A stretch of DNA of 64,000 bases, taken from positions 124,001-188,000 of the forward strand of contig JBPOFA010000002.1 of assembly GCA_051251595.1 (NCBI GenBank), in the 5' to 3' direction. Position numbers and translations under genes: made by a program. The DNA is from NORP110 sp051251595. Its GTDB lineage: Bacteria; Pseudomonadota; Alphaproteobacteria; Rhodobacterales; Rhodobacteraceae. Every line of letters starts with the position of its first letter. Positions within the stretch are counted from its first letter, which is position 1. A model generated the notes under the pieces. The model had not been told where the DNA came from, did no database searches, and saw only the letters and a list, made by a program, of their open reading frames with translations. Below are positions 7,928 through 16,172 of the stretch, one piece after another.

Positions 7928-8577
7928 GCGATCACCTCGACCGGCAAGAACCGGATGCGATCCCCGGGTTGCAGCAGGGCCGGTGTGGATTTTGAGGGAT
8001 CGAAAAACGAGATTTCAGCGCTGCCAATCGTGTTCCAGCCGCTTGGCCCGGCAGAGGCAGACACCCCGGTTTGCAACCCCGCCACAGACAAGGATCCGCC
8101 GGGCAAATGTGGCAAGGGTACTTTGCGTCTAGGGGTTTCCAGCCGCGGATCCAGACCGCCCAGATAGCAATAGCCCGCATGGCTGCCCAAGGCATAAACC
8201 GTGTAATCCGTGCCGCTGTGCAATTTGATGACCTCGTCAATGGACAGGCCCGTCATGTCTGCCACATCCGCCAGGTGCGGCCCGCCTGCCCCGCCATATG
8301 TCAGGTCAATTTCTAGCAATTTGCCATCCACCTCGTGGCGTGTGGCCTTGGCCCAAAGCGCGGCCAGATCGGTCTCAATCGCGGCGATGTCTTGTGGTAC
8401 GTCTGTCAAAAGCAACGTCAGATTGGTCATGCCCGGAACGGCTTCACGCACGCCCTCCCATTGAGAAGTCTCTGCGGCAAGCGCCCAGATGCGTTCCTGA
8501 TGCGCCAGATCAAAGGGGCAATCGACTTCAAACAAAACGGCCCGGCTGCCCAGGATCGACAAGCGCGTGTCACTCAT
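7924..8577 (-). CDS. pxpB: 5-oxoprolinase subunit B / carboxyltransferase half (KipI, AHS1)
   Basis: A 217-residue member of the KipI/PxpB family (AHS1), the N-half partner of PxpC. Visible family motifs include AVPGMTNLTLLL, the glycine-rich DLTYGGAGGPHLADVA, and HAGYCYLGGLDPRL, followed by PHLPGGSLSVAGLQTGVSA and PSGWNTIG. In Bacillus KipI inhibits the sporulation kinase KinA, but the broadly conserved role is in 5-oxoproline cleavage with PxpA and PxpC. The gene overlaps accC by eight bases and pxpC by four, indicating a single polycistronic unit. Confidence 0.92.
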   Translation of the reverse strand: MSDTRLSILGSRAVLFEVDCPFDLAHQERIWALAAETSQWEGVREAVPGMTNLTLLLTDVPQDIAAIETDLAALWAKATRHEVDGKLLEIDLTYGGAGGPHLADVADMTGLSIDEVIKLHSGTDYTVYALGSHAGYCYLGGLDPRLETPRRKVPLPHLPGGSLSVAGLQTGVSASAGPSGWNTIGSAEISFFDPSKSTPALLQPGDRIRFLPVEVIA

Positions 8578-9937
8578 GTCCCTGCCCCCGTTCTTTCAGC
8601 AGCTGTTCCAGATGGTGAATGCTGACGCCGCCTTGGGTAAAGCCGGGATCGTCCAACAGGTCTCTGTGCAATGCGATATTGGTGCTGACCCCATCAATCT
8701 GCATTTCTTGCAGTGCGGTACGGGCGCGTTGCAACGCTTCTAGACGGGTTGCGCCATGGGTGATGACCTTGGCGACCATGGAATCGTAATGGGCCGAAAC
8801 CTCTGACCCGCTGGTGATGTGGCTGTCGACGCGCACACCGGGACCGCCGGGGAAATGGATGAATTCCACAGGTCCGGGGCTTGGGGCAAAGCTGGTAGGG
8901 TCTTCCGCGTTGATCCGGCATTCAAAGGAATGGCCGTTGGTTTGCACCTGATCTTGGGTCAGCGTCAAAGCAGCCCCCCGCGCCACATCGATTTGCATGG
9001 CCACGATATCAAGGCCCGTAACCATTTCCGTCACCGGATGTTCGACCTGTATGCGGGTGTTCATCTCGATAAAGAAAAACGCGCCGTTTTCGTAAAGAAA
9101 CTCAAAGGTTCCGGCACCCACATAGCCGATTTCACGGCACGAGGCCGCGCAACGTTCCCCGATCTGCGCGATCAGGGCGCGGTCGATGCCGGGGGCTGGG
9201 GCTTCTTCGATCATCTTTTGGTGGCGGCGCTGCATAGAGCAATCACGATCGCCCAGCCACAACGCGGACCCATGTGAATCCGAAATCACCTGAATTTCGA
9301 CGTGACGTGGCTTTTCCAGGAATTTTTCCATGTAAATGTCTGGATTGCCAAAGAAGCGCTGGGCTTCCTGCTTGGTCAGCATGAACGCATCTTTCAGCGC
9401 ATCTGCGGAGGTCACAATCCGCATGCCACGGCCCCCGCCGCCGCCCGCGGCCTTAAGGATAACCGGAAACCCGATCTCATCCGCGATACGGGTGATTTCG
9501 CCAATATCGTCTGGCAGCACGCTGTCTGGTCCGGGGACACAGGGCACGCCGCTGGCGATCATCGCGCTTTTGGCGGCAACCTTGTCACCCATCCGGCGCA
9601 TGACATCCGCGCTTGGGCCAACAAGCGTCAGGCCTGCTTTGGCGACGGCTGCGGAAAACTCTGCGTTTTCAGACAAAAAGCCATAGCCGGGATGGATCAT
9701 ATCCGCCTGCATCACCTCTGCTGCGGCCAAGATGGCCGGGATGTTCAAATAGCTTTTGGCCGCCGCTGCTGGCCCGATGCAGATCGCGTCATCGGCCAGA
9801 TCAAGATAAGCGGCCCCCCGGTCGGCGTCAGAAAAGGCACAGACAGAGCGCAGGCCCAATCGATGACAGGCGCGGATGATCCGCAGGGCAATCTCGCCCC
9901 TATTGGCGATAAGAACGGTGTTTGCGGGGCTGGTCAT
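8570..9937 (-). CDS. accC: Biotin carboxylase
   Basis: ATP-grasp enzyme that carboxylates the biotin on a carrier protein using bicarbonate. The 455-residue length fits AccC. Motifs in order: VLIANRGEIALRIIRAC at the N-terminus, MGDKVAAK, the glycine-rich ATP loop KAAGGGGGRGMRIV, RDCSMQRRHQK, EFLYENGAFFFIEMN, and NTRIQVEHPVTEMVTG. Because it sits between a carrier gene and pxpB/pxpC, I infer it serves this pathway; whether it is also the housekeeping acetyl-CoA carboxylase subunit cannot be decided, and a second accC elsewhere would support a dedicated role. The four-base overlap with accB shows coupling. Confidence 0.94.
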   Translation of the reverse strand: MTSPANTVLIANRGEIALRIIRACHRLGLRSVCAFSDADRGAAYLDLADDAICIGPAAAAKSYLNIPAILAAAEVMQADMIHPGYGFLSENAEFSAAVAKAGLTLVGPSADVMRRMGDKVAAKSAMIASGVPCVPGPDSVLPDDIGEITRIADEIGFPVILKAAGGGGGRGMRIVTSADALKDAFMLTKQEAQRFFGNPDIYMEKFLEKPRHVEIQVISDSHGSALWLGDRDCSMQRRHQKMIEEAPAPGIDRALIAQIGERCAASCREIGYVGAGTFEFLYENGAFFFIEMNTRIQVEHPVTEMVTGLDIVAMQIDVARGAALTLTQDQVQTNGHSFECRINAEDPTSFAPSPGPVEFIHFPGGPGVRVDSHITSGSEVSAHYDSMVAKVITHGATRLEALQRARTALQEMQIDGVSTNIALHRDLLDDPGFTQGGVSIHHLEQLLKERGQGHE

Positions 9938-10353
9938 GGGCGCAGCTCAAACAATGCGGTTTCAGCCGTGACAGAGGCACCATCCTCGACCAAAACGGCC
10001 GCGACGGTGCCTGCAAGCGTCGAGGTCACAGAGGTCATGACTTTCATCGCCTCGATCACGCAAATGGTTTGACCAAGGCTGATCTCATCCCCGACCTGCA
10101 CAAAGGGCGCGCTGCCCGGTTCGCTGGCCAGATGGCAGATGCCCGCCATAGGCGCGTCTACGGTCCGCTGAGGCGCTGCCCGGGCGATGGGCGCATCTTC
10201 CCCGACCGGCGCGGATTGGGGCGCCTGACCCGTCTGCGAACCGGCGCGGCGGATATTCAGCGTTGCGCCATCCAGCGTTACTGTCAGCTCTGACAGCCCC
10301 TGCTGAGAGGCCCATTCCAGTTGCCCGATAATGGTGTCGATTTCGACCGGCAT
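9934..10353 (-). CDS. accB: Biotin carboxyl carrier protein
   Basis: Carries the carboxylated biotin between the carboxylase and a carboxyltransferase. The 139-residue product has an N-terminal helix region, a linker rich in Ala/Pro/Gln (about 38-65), and a C-terminal biotinyl domain with the acceptor lysine Lys104 in the standard EAMKVM. It is the first gene of the leftward operon accB-accC-pxpB-pxpC-carrier-like-pxpA-SDR. The promoter should lie in the 230-base divergent region before the RraA-family gene. Its short length and operon position suggest a dedicated carrier rather than the housekeeping acetyl-CoA carboxylase subunit, but this is inference. Confidence 0.93.
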   Translation of the reverse strand: MPVEIDTIIGQLEWASQQGLSELTVTLDGATLNIRRAGSQTGQAPQSAPVGEDAPIARAAPQRTVDAPMAGICHLASEPGSAPFVQVGDEISLGQTICVIEAMKVMTSVTSTLAGTVAAVLVEDGASVTAETALFELRP

Positions 10354-10584
10354 AAAACGGCGGATCCTTTGGCACGGTTACATGTTGGGATAAATCTTAA
10401 CACCGTCGGATCGAAATGATGTCAGAGCGGTTTCAAATGACAGCCCTCTTTTTCCTTATGATGGAAGCATCGCGAAAACCGATCACGTCAGATGCAGGTG
10501 CTCTTATGCCCTGGCCCTTATCCCGCATATTCTATGGGGAAAAGCGGCCCGCCAATGGGCCAGATTGCCAAGGAAGATATCGCG

Positions 10585-11259
10585 ATGCCCCATATCATTA
10601 CCAAAATCGAACGTTCAGATGCAAAAGATGTGGCTTCTCTTGCCAAATTTGGCAGCGCGACGATCCATGAAGCACAGGGGCGCTTGGGTGCTCTGAATTC
10701 CAACATCAAACCGATAGAGCGTAACATGCGCGTGTGTGGTCCCGCTTTTACAACGGTTTGTGCCCCACGGGACAATCTGATGTTGCAGCTGGCGATCCAT
10801 TACGCACAAGCGGGCGACGTCATCGTTGTTTCTGCTGGCGAATATTCAGAGGCGGGCAGCTTTGGCGATGTGCTTGGCAATGCTTGTCTGGCCAAGGGAA
10901 TCGCCGGTGTTGTGACCGACACGGGCGTGCGGGACACGCAAGAATTGATCGCGCTGGGACTGCCTGTGTTTTCGATGTCTGTCTGCATCAAAGGCACTGT
11001 CAAAGAAACGCTGGGCCAGGTGAATGGCGATGTCATCGTTGGCGGTGAGACCATCCGCCCCGGTGATGTGATCTGTGGCGATGCTGACGGGTTGGTCATG
11101 GTGCGCAAAGAAGACGCAGCAGAGGTTGCCAAGCTTTCGCAGCAACGCGAAGACGCTGAAGCCGAGTATATTGAGGCCTATAAAGCCGGACGCACCATTA
11201 TCGACGTCTGCAACCTAGAGGCCGTTTTGAAGGCCAAAGGTCTTACAACCGACCTATAG
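10585..11259 (+). CDS. RraA/HMG-CHA aldolase family protein (probable oxo-acid aldolase/decarboxylase)
   Basis: A 224-residue protein of the RraA-like fold. The family active-site segment reads GVVTDTGVRDTQEL, with the Arg-Asp pair used for substrate and metal binding in 4-hydroxy-4-methyl-2-oxoglutarate / 4-carboxy-4-hydroxy-2-oxoadipate aldolases, preceded by AGDVIVVSAGEYSEAGSFGDVL. The start is the ATG at 10585, with AAGGAAG eight bases upstream; an earlier in-frame ATG adds 31 unconserved residues. These enzymes split tertiary hydroxy-oxo acids to pyruvate or oxaloacetate and often also decarboxylate oxaloacetate. A LysR regulator and a TRAP transporter follow, which suggests use of an imported dicarboxylate or aromatic-pathway acid. 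Confidence 0.85.
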   Translation: MPHIITKIERSDAKDVASLAKFGSATIHEAQGRLGALNSNIKPIERNMRVCGPAFTTVCAPRDNLMLQLAIHYAQAGDVIVVSAGEYSEAGSFGDVLGNACLAKGIAGVVTDTGVRDTQELIALGLPVFSMSVCIKGTVKETLGQVNGDVIVGGETIRPGDVICGDADGLVMVRKEDAAEVAKLSQQREDAEAEYIEAYKAGRTIIDVCNLEAVLKAKGLTTDL

Positions 11260-11306
11260 CGCGAATATTTCAGTGGTCCGGTCTCCCTCCGAAGCCGCCG
11301 GACACG

Positions 11307-11343
11307 AAAAGACCGCCCGGATTTGAAATCGGGCGGTCTTTTT
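11307..11343. terminator. Bidirectional terminator
   Basis: A perfect 13-bp stem (AAAAGACCGCCCG and its complement) with a 10-base loop is followed by T-runs on the plus strand and ends in TTTT on the minus strand. It serves both the RraA-family gene and the convergent LysR gene. Confidence 0.92.
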
Positions 11344-11384
11344 CTTTGATCTTTTGGGCCGCAGCAAATGGCGTCTGCCGTTTT

Positions 11385-12290
11385 TTAGGATGAAAGCTCT
11401 TTGGCCAAGCGTGTCAATTCATCCTGAACAACGGATGCCGCTTCGGACAAGGGCAGTTGCGCGGAGACGCAAATGGACATTTTCACCTTCATGTTCGGCT
11501 TGTGGATTCGCATGCTTTTCGCTTCGGGCACGCGGCGCTGAACGGCCTTGGCTGCGGATTGTGGCAGAATCGTTGCGCATAGCCCTTCGCCAATCGCATT
11601 GGACAGGACCGAAATCGATTCTGTTTCCGCGATGGGCCGCGTGTTCAGCCCTGCCCTATGCAAGGTCATATCGATCGCTTGTCTGATCGTGTGCACCTTG
11701 CTGGGCAAAACCAGCGGAGACTCCACTGTATCGCGCAAAGGTATTTCTGTTTTTTCGGCGGGCAAAGACGGATCTGCGGACACAAAGTACAATTCTTCTG
11801 TGCAGATTTGTTTGAAGGTCAGGCTGGGCAGGTTGCCCGGGTCAAACAGCAACGCGACGTCCATTTTTCCCGTCATGACAAGTTCACTTATCGTGCCGCC
11901 GCCAACATTTTCGTTGATGTATAAAACAATGCCCGGATAGCTTTTGTGAATGGTTTCAATCAGCTGTGCCGCCAGCAAGGACCCCAGCCCCAAAGGCGCA
12001 AGCCCAACACAGACAACGCCGGAAATTTCTTCTGTTGCGGCAGAGATTTCCAGTTCAGTTTGATCCAGCTGTTTCAGGATCAGCTGACTGTTCTTGTACA
12101 AAACCTTGCCCGCTTCGGTCGGAACGACCCCGCGTTTTGAACGCAACAGCAAAGGTTTTCCGAAATGCGTTTCCAACGCCGCGATCTGTTGGCTGAGCGC
12201 AGGTTGTGCAACATGCAGGATAGCAGAGGCCCGCGTAATGCTGCCGATATCCACGATCTTAACAAATGCATTCAGACGTCTGATGTCCAT
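11385..12290 (-). CDS. LysR family transcriptional regulator
   Basis: A 301-residue LysR-type regulator. The N-terminal winged helix begins MDIRRLNAFVKIVDIGSI and contains the HTH stretch ASAILHVAQPALSQQIAALE; the remainder is the two-lobe effector domain (GVVCVGLAPLG... VALLFDPG). The form is close to the Nac-like subgroup. The start is the ATG at 12290, with GGGGGA about nine bases upstream; a TTG six codons earlier is less likely. It is divergent from the TRAP transporter operon and convergent with the RraA-family gene, so it probably controls one or both of these in response to the imported acid. The effector is unknown. Confidence 0.9.
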   Translation of the reverse strand: MDIRRLNAFVKIVDIGSITRASAILHVAQPALSQQIAALETHFGKPLLLRSKRGVVPTEAGKVLYKNSQLILKQLDQTELEISAATEEISGVVCVGLAPLGLGSLLAAQLIETIHKSYPGIVLYINENVGGGTISELVMTGKMDVALLFDPGNLPSLTFKQICTEELYFVSADPSLPAEKTEIPLRDTVESPLVLPSKVHTIRQAIDMTLHRAGLNTRPIAETESISVLSNAIGEGLCATILPQSAAKAVQRRVPEAKSMRIHKPNMKVKMSICVSAQLPLSEAASVVQDELTRLAKELSS

Positions 12291-12529
12291 TGTCGTTTCC
12301 CCCTGCAAAGCCTTTCACCTAGTGAACGCTTGGGTTAGGCACCAGCCATATTTACGAAATTGCGTTAACATATACAAACGCGATCACGTCAGATCAAAGT
12401 CGTCTTATTCACCGCGTAAATGAGTCGCTACGATCACCGGGCACGAGCGGTCCAAGGACTGCCTTTGTATAGAGCTGACCAAATAAAGGGCCAGCGCAGC
12501 AAGAGATAACAACATCGGGGAGATGTGCT

Positions 12530-13510
12530 ATGACCATCTTTAAATCTATCGCATTCGGAGCAGCTACAGTCCTGGCGCTTTCGAACACAGCTTCGGCTGA
12601 AATGAACTTGCGTCTTTCAGACGTTCTGCCAGACGGCAACTTCCAGGTCGAAAACGCGAAAGTCTTTGCAGACGCGGTTTCCAAAGCAACCGATGGCGAC
12701 GTGACAATCACCGTTGCCGCATCCGGGTCTTTGGGCTTCAAAGGGCCAGATCAACTGGGCGCCGTTCGTGACGGTCTTGTTGATATGGCAGACATCAATA
12801 TCAGCCAACAAGTGGGCCTGAACCCATTGTTCGGTGCTGAAGGCGTGCCTTTCCTTGTCAGCTCTATGGATGAGCTGAAAGAATACCACAAATTCCTGCG
12901 CCCAGAGTTTGAAAAACTGGCCGAGCAGTATAACCAAAAAATCCTCTACATGGTGCCGTCCCCTGCGCAATATGTTTACCTGAAAGTCGAAGTCGACAAC
13001 ATCGACGGCTTTAAGGGTATCCCTGTTCGCGGCGCGGATAAGAACACTGTAGACATCATCACAGCGATCGGCATGGCCGGTGTTGTTATGCCTTGGGGTG
13101 AGCTGCTGCCAGCTTTGGCATCTGGCCGTGTTGACGGTGTTGCGACATCTGCGACATCTGGTGTTGACGGTAAGTTCTGGGAATTCCTTGACTACATTTA
13201 CCCAACAAACCACACTTGGGGCTCTAACGCTGTGACCATCAACCTGGACACATGGAACAAGATCTCTGAAGAAGACCGCGCCGCCATCGAGGCCGTCGCA
13301 GCAGAGCTTGAGCCAACATTTTGGGACGTTTCCCGTCAGGGCGATCTGGACAGCATCAAAACGATGACCGAAAACGGCATGACCTTGGTACCTTTGTCTG
13401 ACGAGCTCTTGGCAGAAATCGCCACCAAAGCCGAAACAGTTCAAGCGGCTTTCTTTGAGCGCGTCCCTGAAGCTCTTCCAATCGTAGATGCCTATAAAGC
13501 ATCAAAGTAA
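12530..13510 (+). CDS. dctP: TRAP transporter substrate-binding protein DctP
   Basis: Periplasmic solute receptor of a tripartite TRAP transporter for an organic acid. The 326-residue precursor has a signal peptide ending in NTASA (cleavage after residue 23). Family features follow: LRLSDVLPDGNFQVENAKVFADAV, the AASGSLGFKGPDQLGAVRDG segment, and PVRGADKNTVDIITAIG containing the conserved arginine used for carboxylate binding in DctP proteins. GGGGAG lies seven bases upstream of the ATG. The membrane subunits follow directly, so the transporter is complete. The linked aldolase-type enzyme suggests a di- or tricarboxylic oxo acid, but the ligand cannot be read from sequence. Confidence 0.93.
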   Translation: MTIFKSIAFGAATVLALSNTASAEMNLRLSDVLPDGNFQVENAKVFADAVSKATDGDVTITVAASGSLGFKGPDQLGAVRDGLVDMADINISQQVGLNPLFGAEGVPFLVSSMDELKEYHKFLRPEFEKLAEQYNQKILYMVPSPAQYVYLKVEVDNIDGFKGIPVRGADKNTVDIITAIGMAGVVMPWGELLPALASGRVDGVATSATSGVDGKFWEFLDYIYPTNHTWGSNAVTINLDTWNKISEEDRAAIEAVAAELEPTFWDVSRQGDLDSIKTMTENGMTLVPLSDELLAEIATKAETVQAAFFERVPEALPIVDAYKASK

Positions 13511-13522
13511 GATTGATAGAGC

Positions 13523-14110
13523 ATGAGCGAAAACTTCAACGGATCTAACGACTTACCAAAATCCGTCGGACCAGCTGCGGCCCTGCAAAGGGCCGCAGAC
13601 GTGGTTGCACTTGTCGGGGCGTGGATTGCCGGGGGCTGCATCGTCGCTTTGACATTGCTTGTGCTTATCGACACCGCACTTGCCGGGCTCAGCCGGATTA
13701 TGCCTTTCCTGCCAAACGGCACGCATATCGGTTGGGAATACAGCGCCTATTTGATGGGGTCTTCGTTCTTGCTGGGATCAGGGCTTACGCTACGGGCCGG
13801 TCTGCAGCTGCGCGTGGAATTGACCATGTCCTCTAGACGGCGCTGGCTGACACGGGCGCTTGAAACCTTTTCATCCGCTTTGGGTGCATTGGTGACCATC
13901 TCTCTGACCATCTGGCTGTTCAACTTTACCCTGCGCACCTATGGCTATGGGGAAGTGTCCGACAGCTTTACACCTTTGTGGATACCGCAAGCCGTGTTGA
14001 CGCTTGGTGCAGGTGTCCTGGCGTTCCAAATGATCGCGCGATTGGTGACCTGTCTTTCTGGCGGTTCGGTAAACAGTTCCGACCTTGGTGCTGCAAGCGC
14101 CATCGAATAA
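13523..14110 (+). CDS. dctQ: TRAP transporter small permease DctQ
   Basis: Small membrane subunit (195 residues) of the TRAP transporter. Four hydrophobic segments can be seen, at roughly 30-50, 72-92, 112-132 and 148-165, matching the family's four-helix layout. The WEYSAYLMGSSFLLGSGLTLR region is typical of the DctQ core. It lies 12 bases after dctP and about 50 before dctM. The ribosome site (GATAGAGC) is poor, so translation may be coupled to dctP. Its role is to bridge the receptor and the large permease. Confidence 0.9.
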   Translation: MSENFNGSNDLPKSVGPAAALQRAADVVALVGAWIAGGCIVALTLLVLIDTALAGLSRIMPFLPNGTHIGWEYSAYLMGSSFLLGSGLTLRAGLQLRVELTMSSRRRWLTRALETFSSALGALVTISLTIWLFNFTLRTYGYGEVSDSFTPLWIPQAVLTLGAGVLAFQMIARLVTCLSGGSVNSSDLGAASAIE

Positions 14111-14159
14111 CTTAGGGCGCGTCCCGCGTCTTACAAAAACAACATTCTAAGGAAACACC

Positions 14160-15464
14160 ATGGGCGCAATCGTCTCCAGCCTATTTGGGCTCTTGTTTGG
14201 CACGCTCGCAATGGGTGCGTGGATTGGCATTTCGTTGCTGGCAACTGCTATCGGTCTTGCGCTGATCTTTACGGGCATTCCGGTGGACAAGCTGTTCCCG
14301 CAATATGTGTTCAACATCCTGACAACGCCTGATCTGGTCGCCTTGCCCTTGTTCATCTTGATGGGCGAGTTCCTGTTCCGCACGCGCCTGTCTGAATCGC
14401 TTTTCTCTGGCCTGGCCCCTTGGGCGGGTTTGCTTCCGGGCCGCTTGTTGCATGTCAATATTGTCGGCTGTTCGATCTTTGCCGCGATCTCTGGCTCTTC
14501 TGCGGCGACGACCCAGGTTGTGGGCCGGATGACGCTCAAGGAATTGCTAAAGCGCGGATACGATCCGGAGCTGGCGATCGGAGGCCTGGCCGGCGCGGGC
14601 ACCCTGGGGTTCCTGATCCCGCCCTCTACCGTGATGATCATGTATGGCGTGTTGGCCAATGAATCGGTGCTGCGGTTGTTCACCGCGGGGTTCATCCCCG
14701 GCATTTTGTTGTCGATGACATTCGCCACCTACATCATGATCCGAACAACGCTAAAGCCAGAGCTTATCCCAGAAAGCGAACGCGCTTTGCGTCATATGCC
14801 GCTGCGCAAACGCTTTTCAGCGCTTAAAGAGCTGGCCCCTGCCATGTTCTTGATCCTCTGCGTTCTGGGCTCTATGTATGGCGGACTGGCCACGCCATCA
14901 GAAGCAGCGGCCCTGGGGGCGCTTGGGGCGTTTCTTGTGTCCTGGTCACAAAAGGCGATATCGCTCAGAGTGCTGCGCGATGTGGTCTTGGGCGCGGTGC
15001 AGACCTGTTCGGTTATGGGCATCATTATCCTGGGTGCATCTGTCTTGGGCAACATCACCTCGACCCTTGGCATTCCGGCTGCTGTTGCGAATGTGGTCAC
15101 TGCGCTGGATCTGCAACCGATCATTTTGATCATTGCGCTTATTGGTTTGTACCTGCTTTTGGGCACCGTCCTGGAAGGCTTTTCCATGATCGCCACCACC
15201 CTGCCCGTGGTTTTGCCGTTGGTTGAGGCCGCAGGCTTTGACAAGGTGTGGTTCGGGATCTTCATGGTGCTCGTGGTCGAGATGGCGCAAATCACGCCGC
15301 CTGTGGCGTTCAACTTTGCGGTGATTCAAAACATCACAGGCCGCAGCACGGCCTATATCGCCCGCGTGACCTTTCCATTCCTTGTCATCATGATCTGCTT
15401 TGTGATCTTGCTGGCACTTTTCCCTGGAATTGTGACCTTCTTCCCGGATCTGGTCCTGGGCTAA
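14160..15464 (+). CDS. dctM: TRAP transporter large permease DctM
   Basis: The ion-coupled transport subunit (434 residues) of the TRAP system, with about 11-12 hydrophobic segments. Family markers include TGIPVDKLFPQYVFN, LPLFILMGEFLFR, NIVGCSIFAAISGSSAATT and the GAGTLGFLIPPST loop. A good ribosome site (AAGGAAACACC before ATG) is present. It is the last gene of dctPQM; a GC-rich hairpin follows. Sodium-driven import is the known mechanism of the family. Confidence 0.93.
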   Translation: MGAIVSSLFGLLFGTLAMGAWIGISLLATAIGLALIFTGIPVDKLFPQYVFNILTTPDLVALPLFILMGEFLFRTRLSESLFSGLAPWAGLLPGRLLHVNIVGCSIFAAISGSSAATTQVVGRMTLKELLKRGYDPELAIGGLAGAGTLGFLIPPSTVMIMYGVLANESVLRLFTAGFIPGILLSMTFATYIMIRTTLKPELIPESERALRHMPLRKRFSALKELAPAMFLILCVLGSMYGGLATPSEAAALGALGAFLVSWSQKAISLRVLRDVVLGAVQTCSVMGIIILGASVLGNITSTLGIPAAVANVVTALDLQPIILIIALIGLYLLLGTVLEGFSMIATTLPVVLPLVEAAGFDKVWFGIFMVLVVEMAQITPPVAFNFAVIQNITGRSTAYIARVTFPFLVIMICFVILLALFPGIVTFFPDLVLG

Positions 15465-15472
15465 AACGCAAC

Positions 15473-15507
15473 CCAAGCAGGCATCCGTGAAACGCTTGCC
15501 TGCTTGG
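15473..15507 (+). terminator. Hairpin downstream of dctM
   Basis: A perfect 11-bp stem (CCAAGCAGGCA and its complement) with a 13-base loop begins nine bases after the dctM stop. No T-tract follows directly, so intrinsic termination may be partial. Confidence 0.6.
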
Positions 15508-15818
15508 ACCATTCGGTGTTTGAGCAAATAACAATGCTCTTTTTTCCGCAGCGGGTTTGGGACATAATTCAAAGAAAACGCCCCAATCTGTGCAAGTGGT
15601 TCCAAAAAACCACTCCAAACCCTCATTTTTTTATCGGATAATCGTATAAAGCGCCATTCAACCAAAGGCAGAGTGTTGCAATTTGCGATTCCATTTGGCA
15701 AATTGGATACAACTGCCAGTGGTGGTGCGGAATGTTTTGGGGGCTGTTTGCGATGGGCGTTACAACACCAAAAAGGATACTACAACATTCAGTTCTTTTG
15801 GATAAGAAAAGGTCAACT
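15508..15818. other. Intergenic region upstream of the 117-residue unknown gene
   Basis: About 310 bases without a supported gene. It is AT-rich from 15620 on and holds a 7-bp inverted repeat, AATTTGC...GCAAATT, at 15680-15704 with an 11-base spacer, plus TATA-like stretches near 15640. It probably carries the promoter of the following unknown gene. Confidence 0.4.
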
Positions 15819-16172
15819 ATGCTGACCCGACAGATGGTTTTGGTTGTTGGCAATGCAGATATCTGGACAAACGCAACGCCCCCGCTGCCGGGCGATCTGA
15901 AATTGATCTTTGCCGATTTCGTCGAAGTGTCGCCGACGTTGCTGGGCACTGTTCAGCCAGACGTCGTTTTGTCGCCTTTGCTCTGCCCTGCGTTTGATTG
16001 TTTGGACCTGGCGCAGCGTTTGCATAAGTTTGAGTATGAAGGGCGCTACAGAGTACTGGCGCCCGCCCTGCCGAACCCGCATGTCATCCGGTCAGAGGTG
16101 AAACACCACTGTCCCAGCCTCGATTTCAATTTCATTTTCCAGAAAGAATACGAGGCCGACCGCATTATATAA
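15819..16172 (+). CDS. Conserved-type hypothetical protein
   Basis: A 117-residue soluble protein that I cannot place in a named family. It has no signal peptide and no membrane segment. Alternating hydrophobic strands and helices (MVLVVGNADIW, LKLIFADFVEV, PDVVLSPLLCPAFDCLDLAQRL, GRYRVLAPALPNPHVIRSEV) recall a receiver-like alpha/beta fold, but no phospho-acceptor pattern is clear. The start is the ATG at 15819, with AAAAGG six bases upstream; an earlier in-frame ATG adds 29 residues without a ribosome site. Its stop overlaps the end of the convergent PLP-enzyme gene by eight bases. Confidence 0.65.
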   Translation: MLTRQMVLVVGNADIWTNATPPLPGDLKLIFADFVEVSPTLLGTVQPDVVLSPLLCPAFDCLDLAQRLHKFEYEGRYRVLAPALPNPHVIRSEVKHHCPSLDFNFIFQKEYEADRII

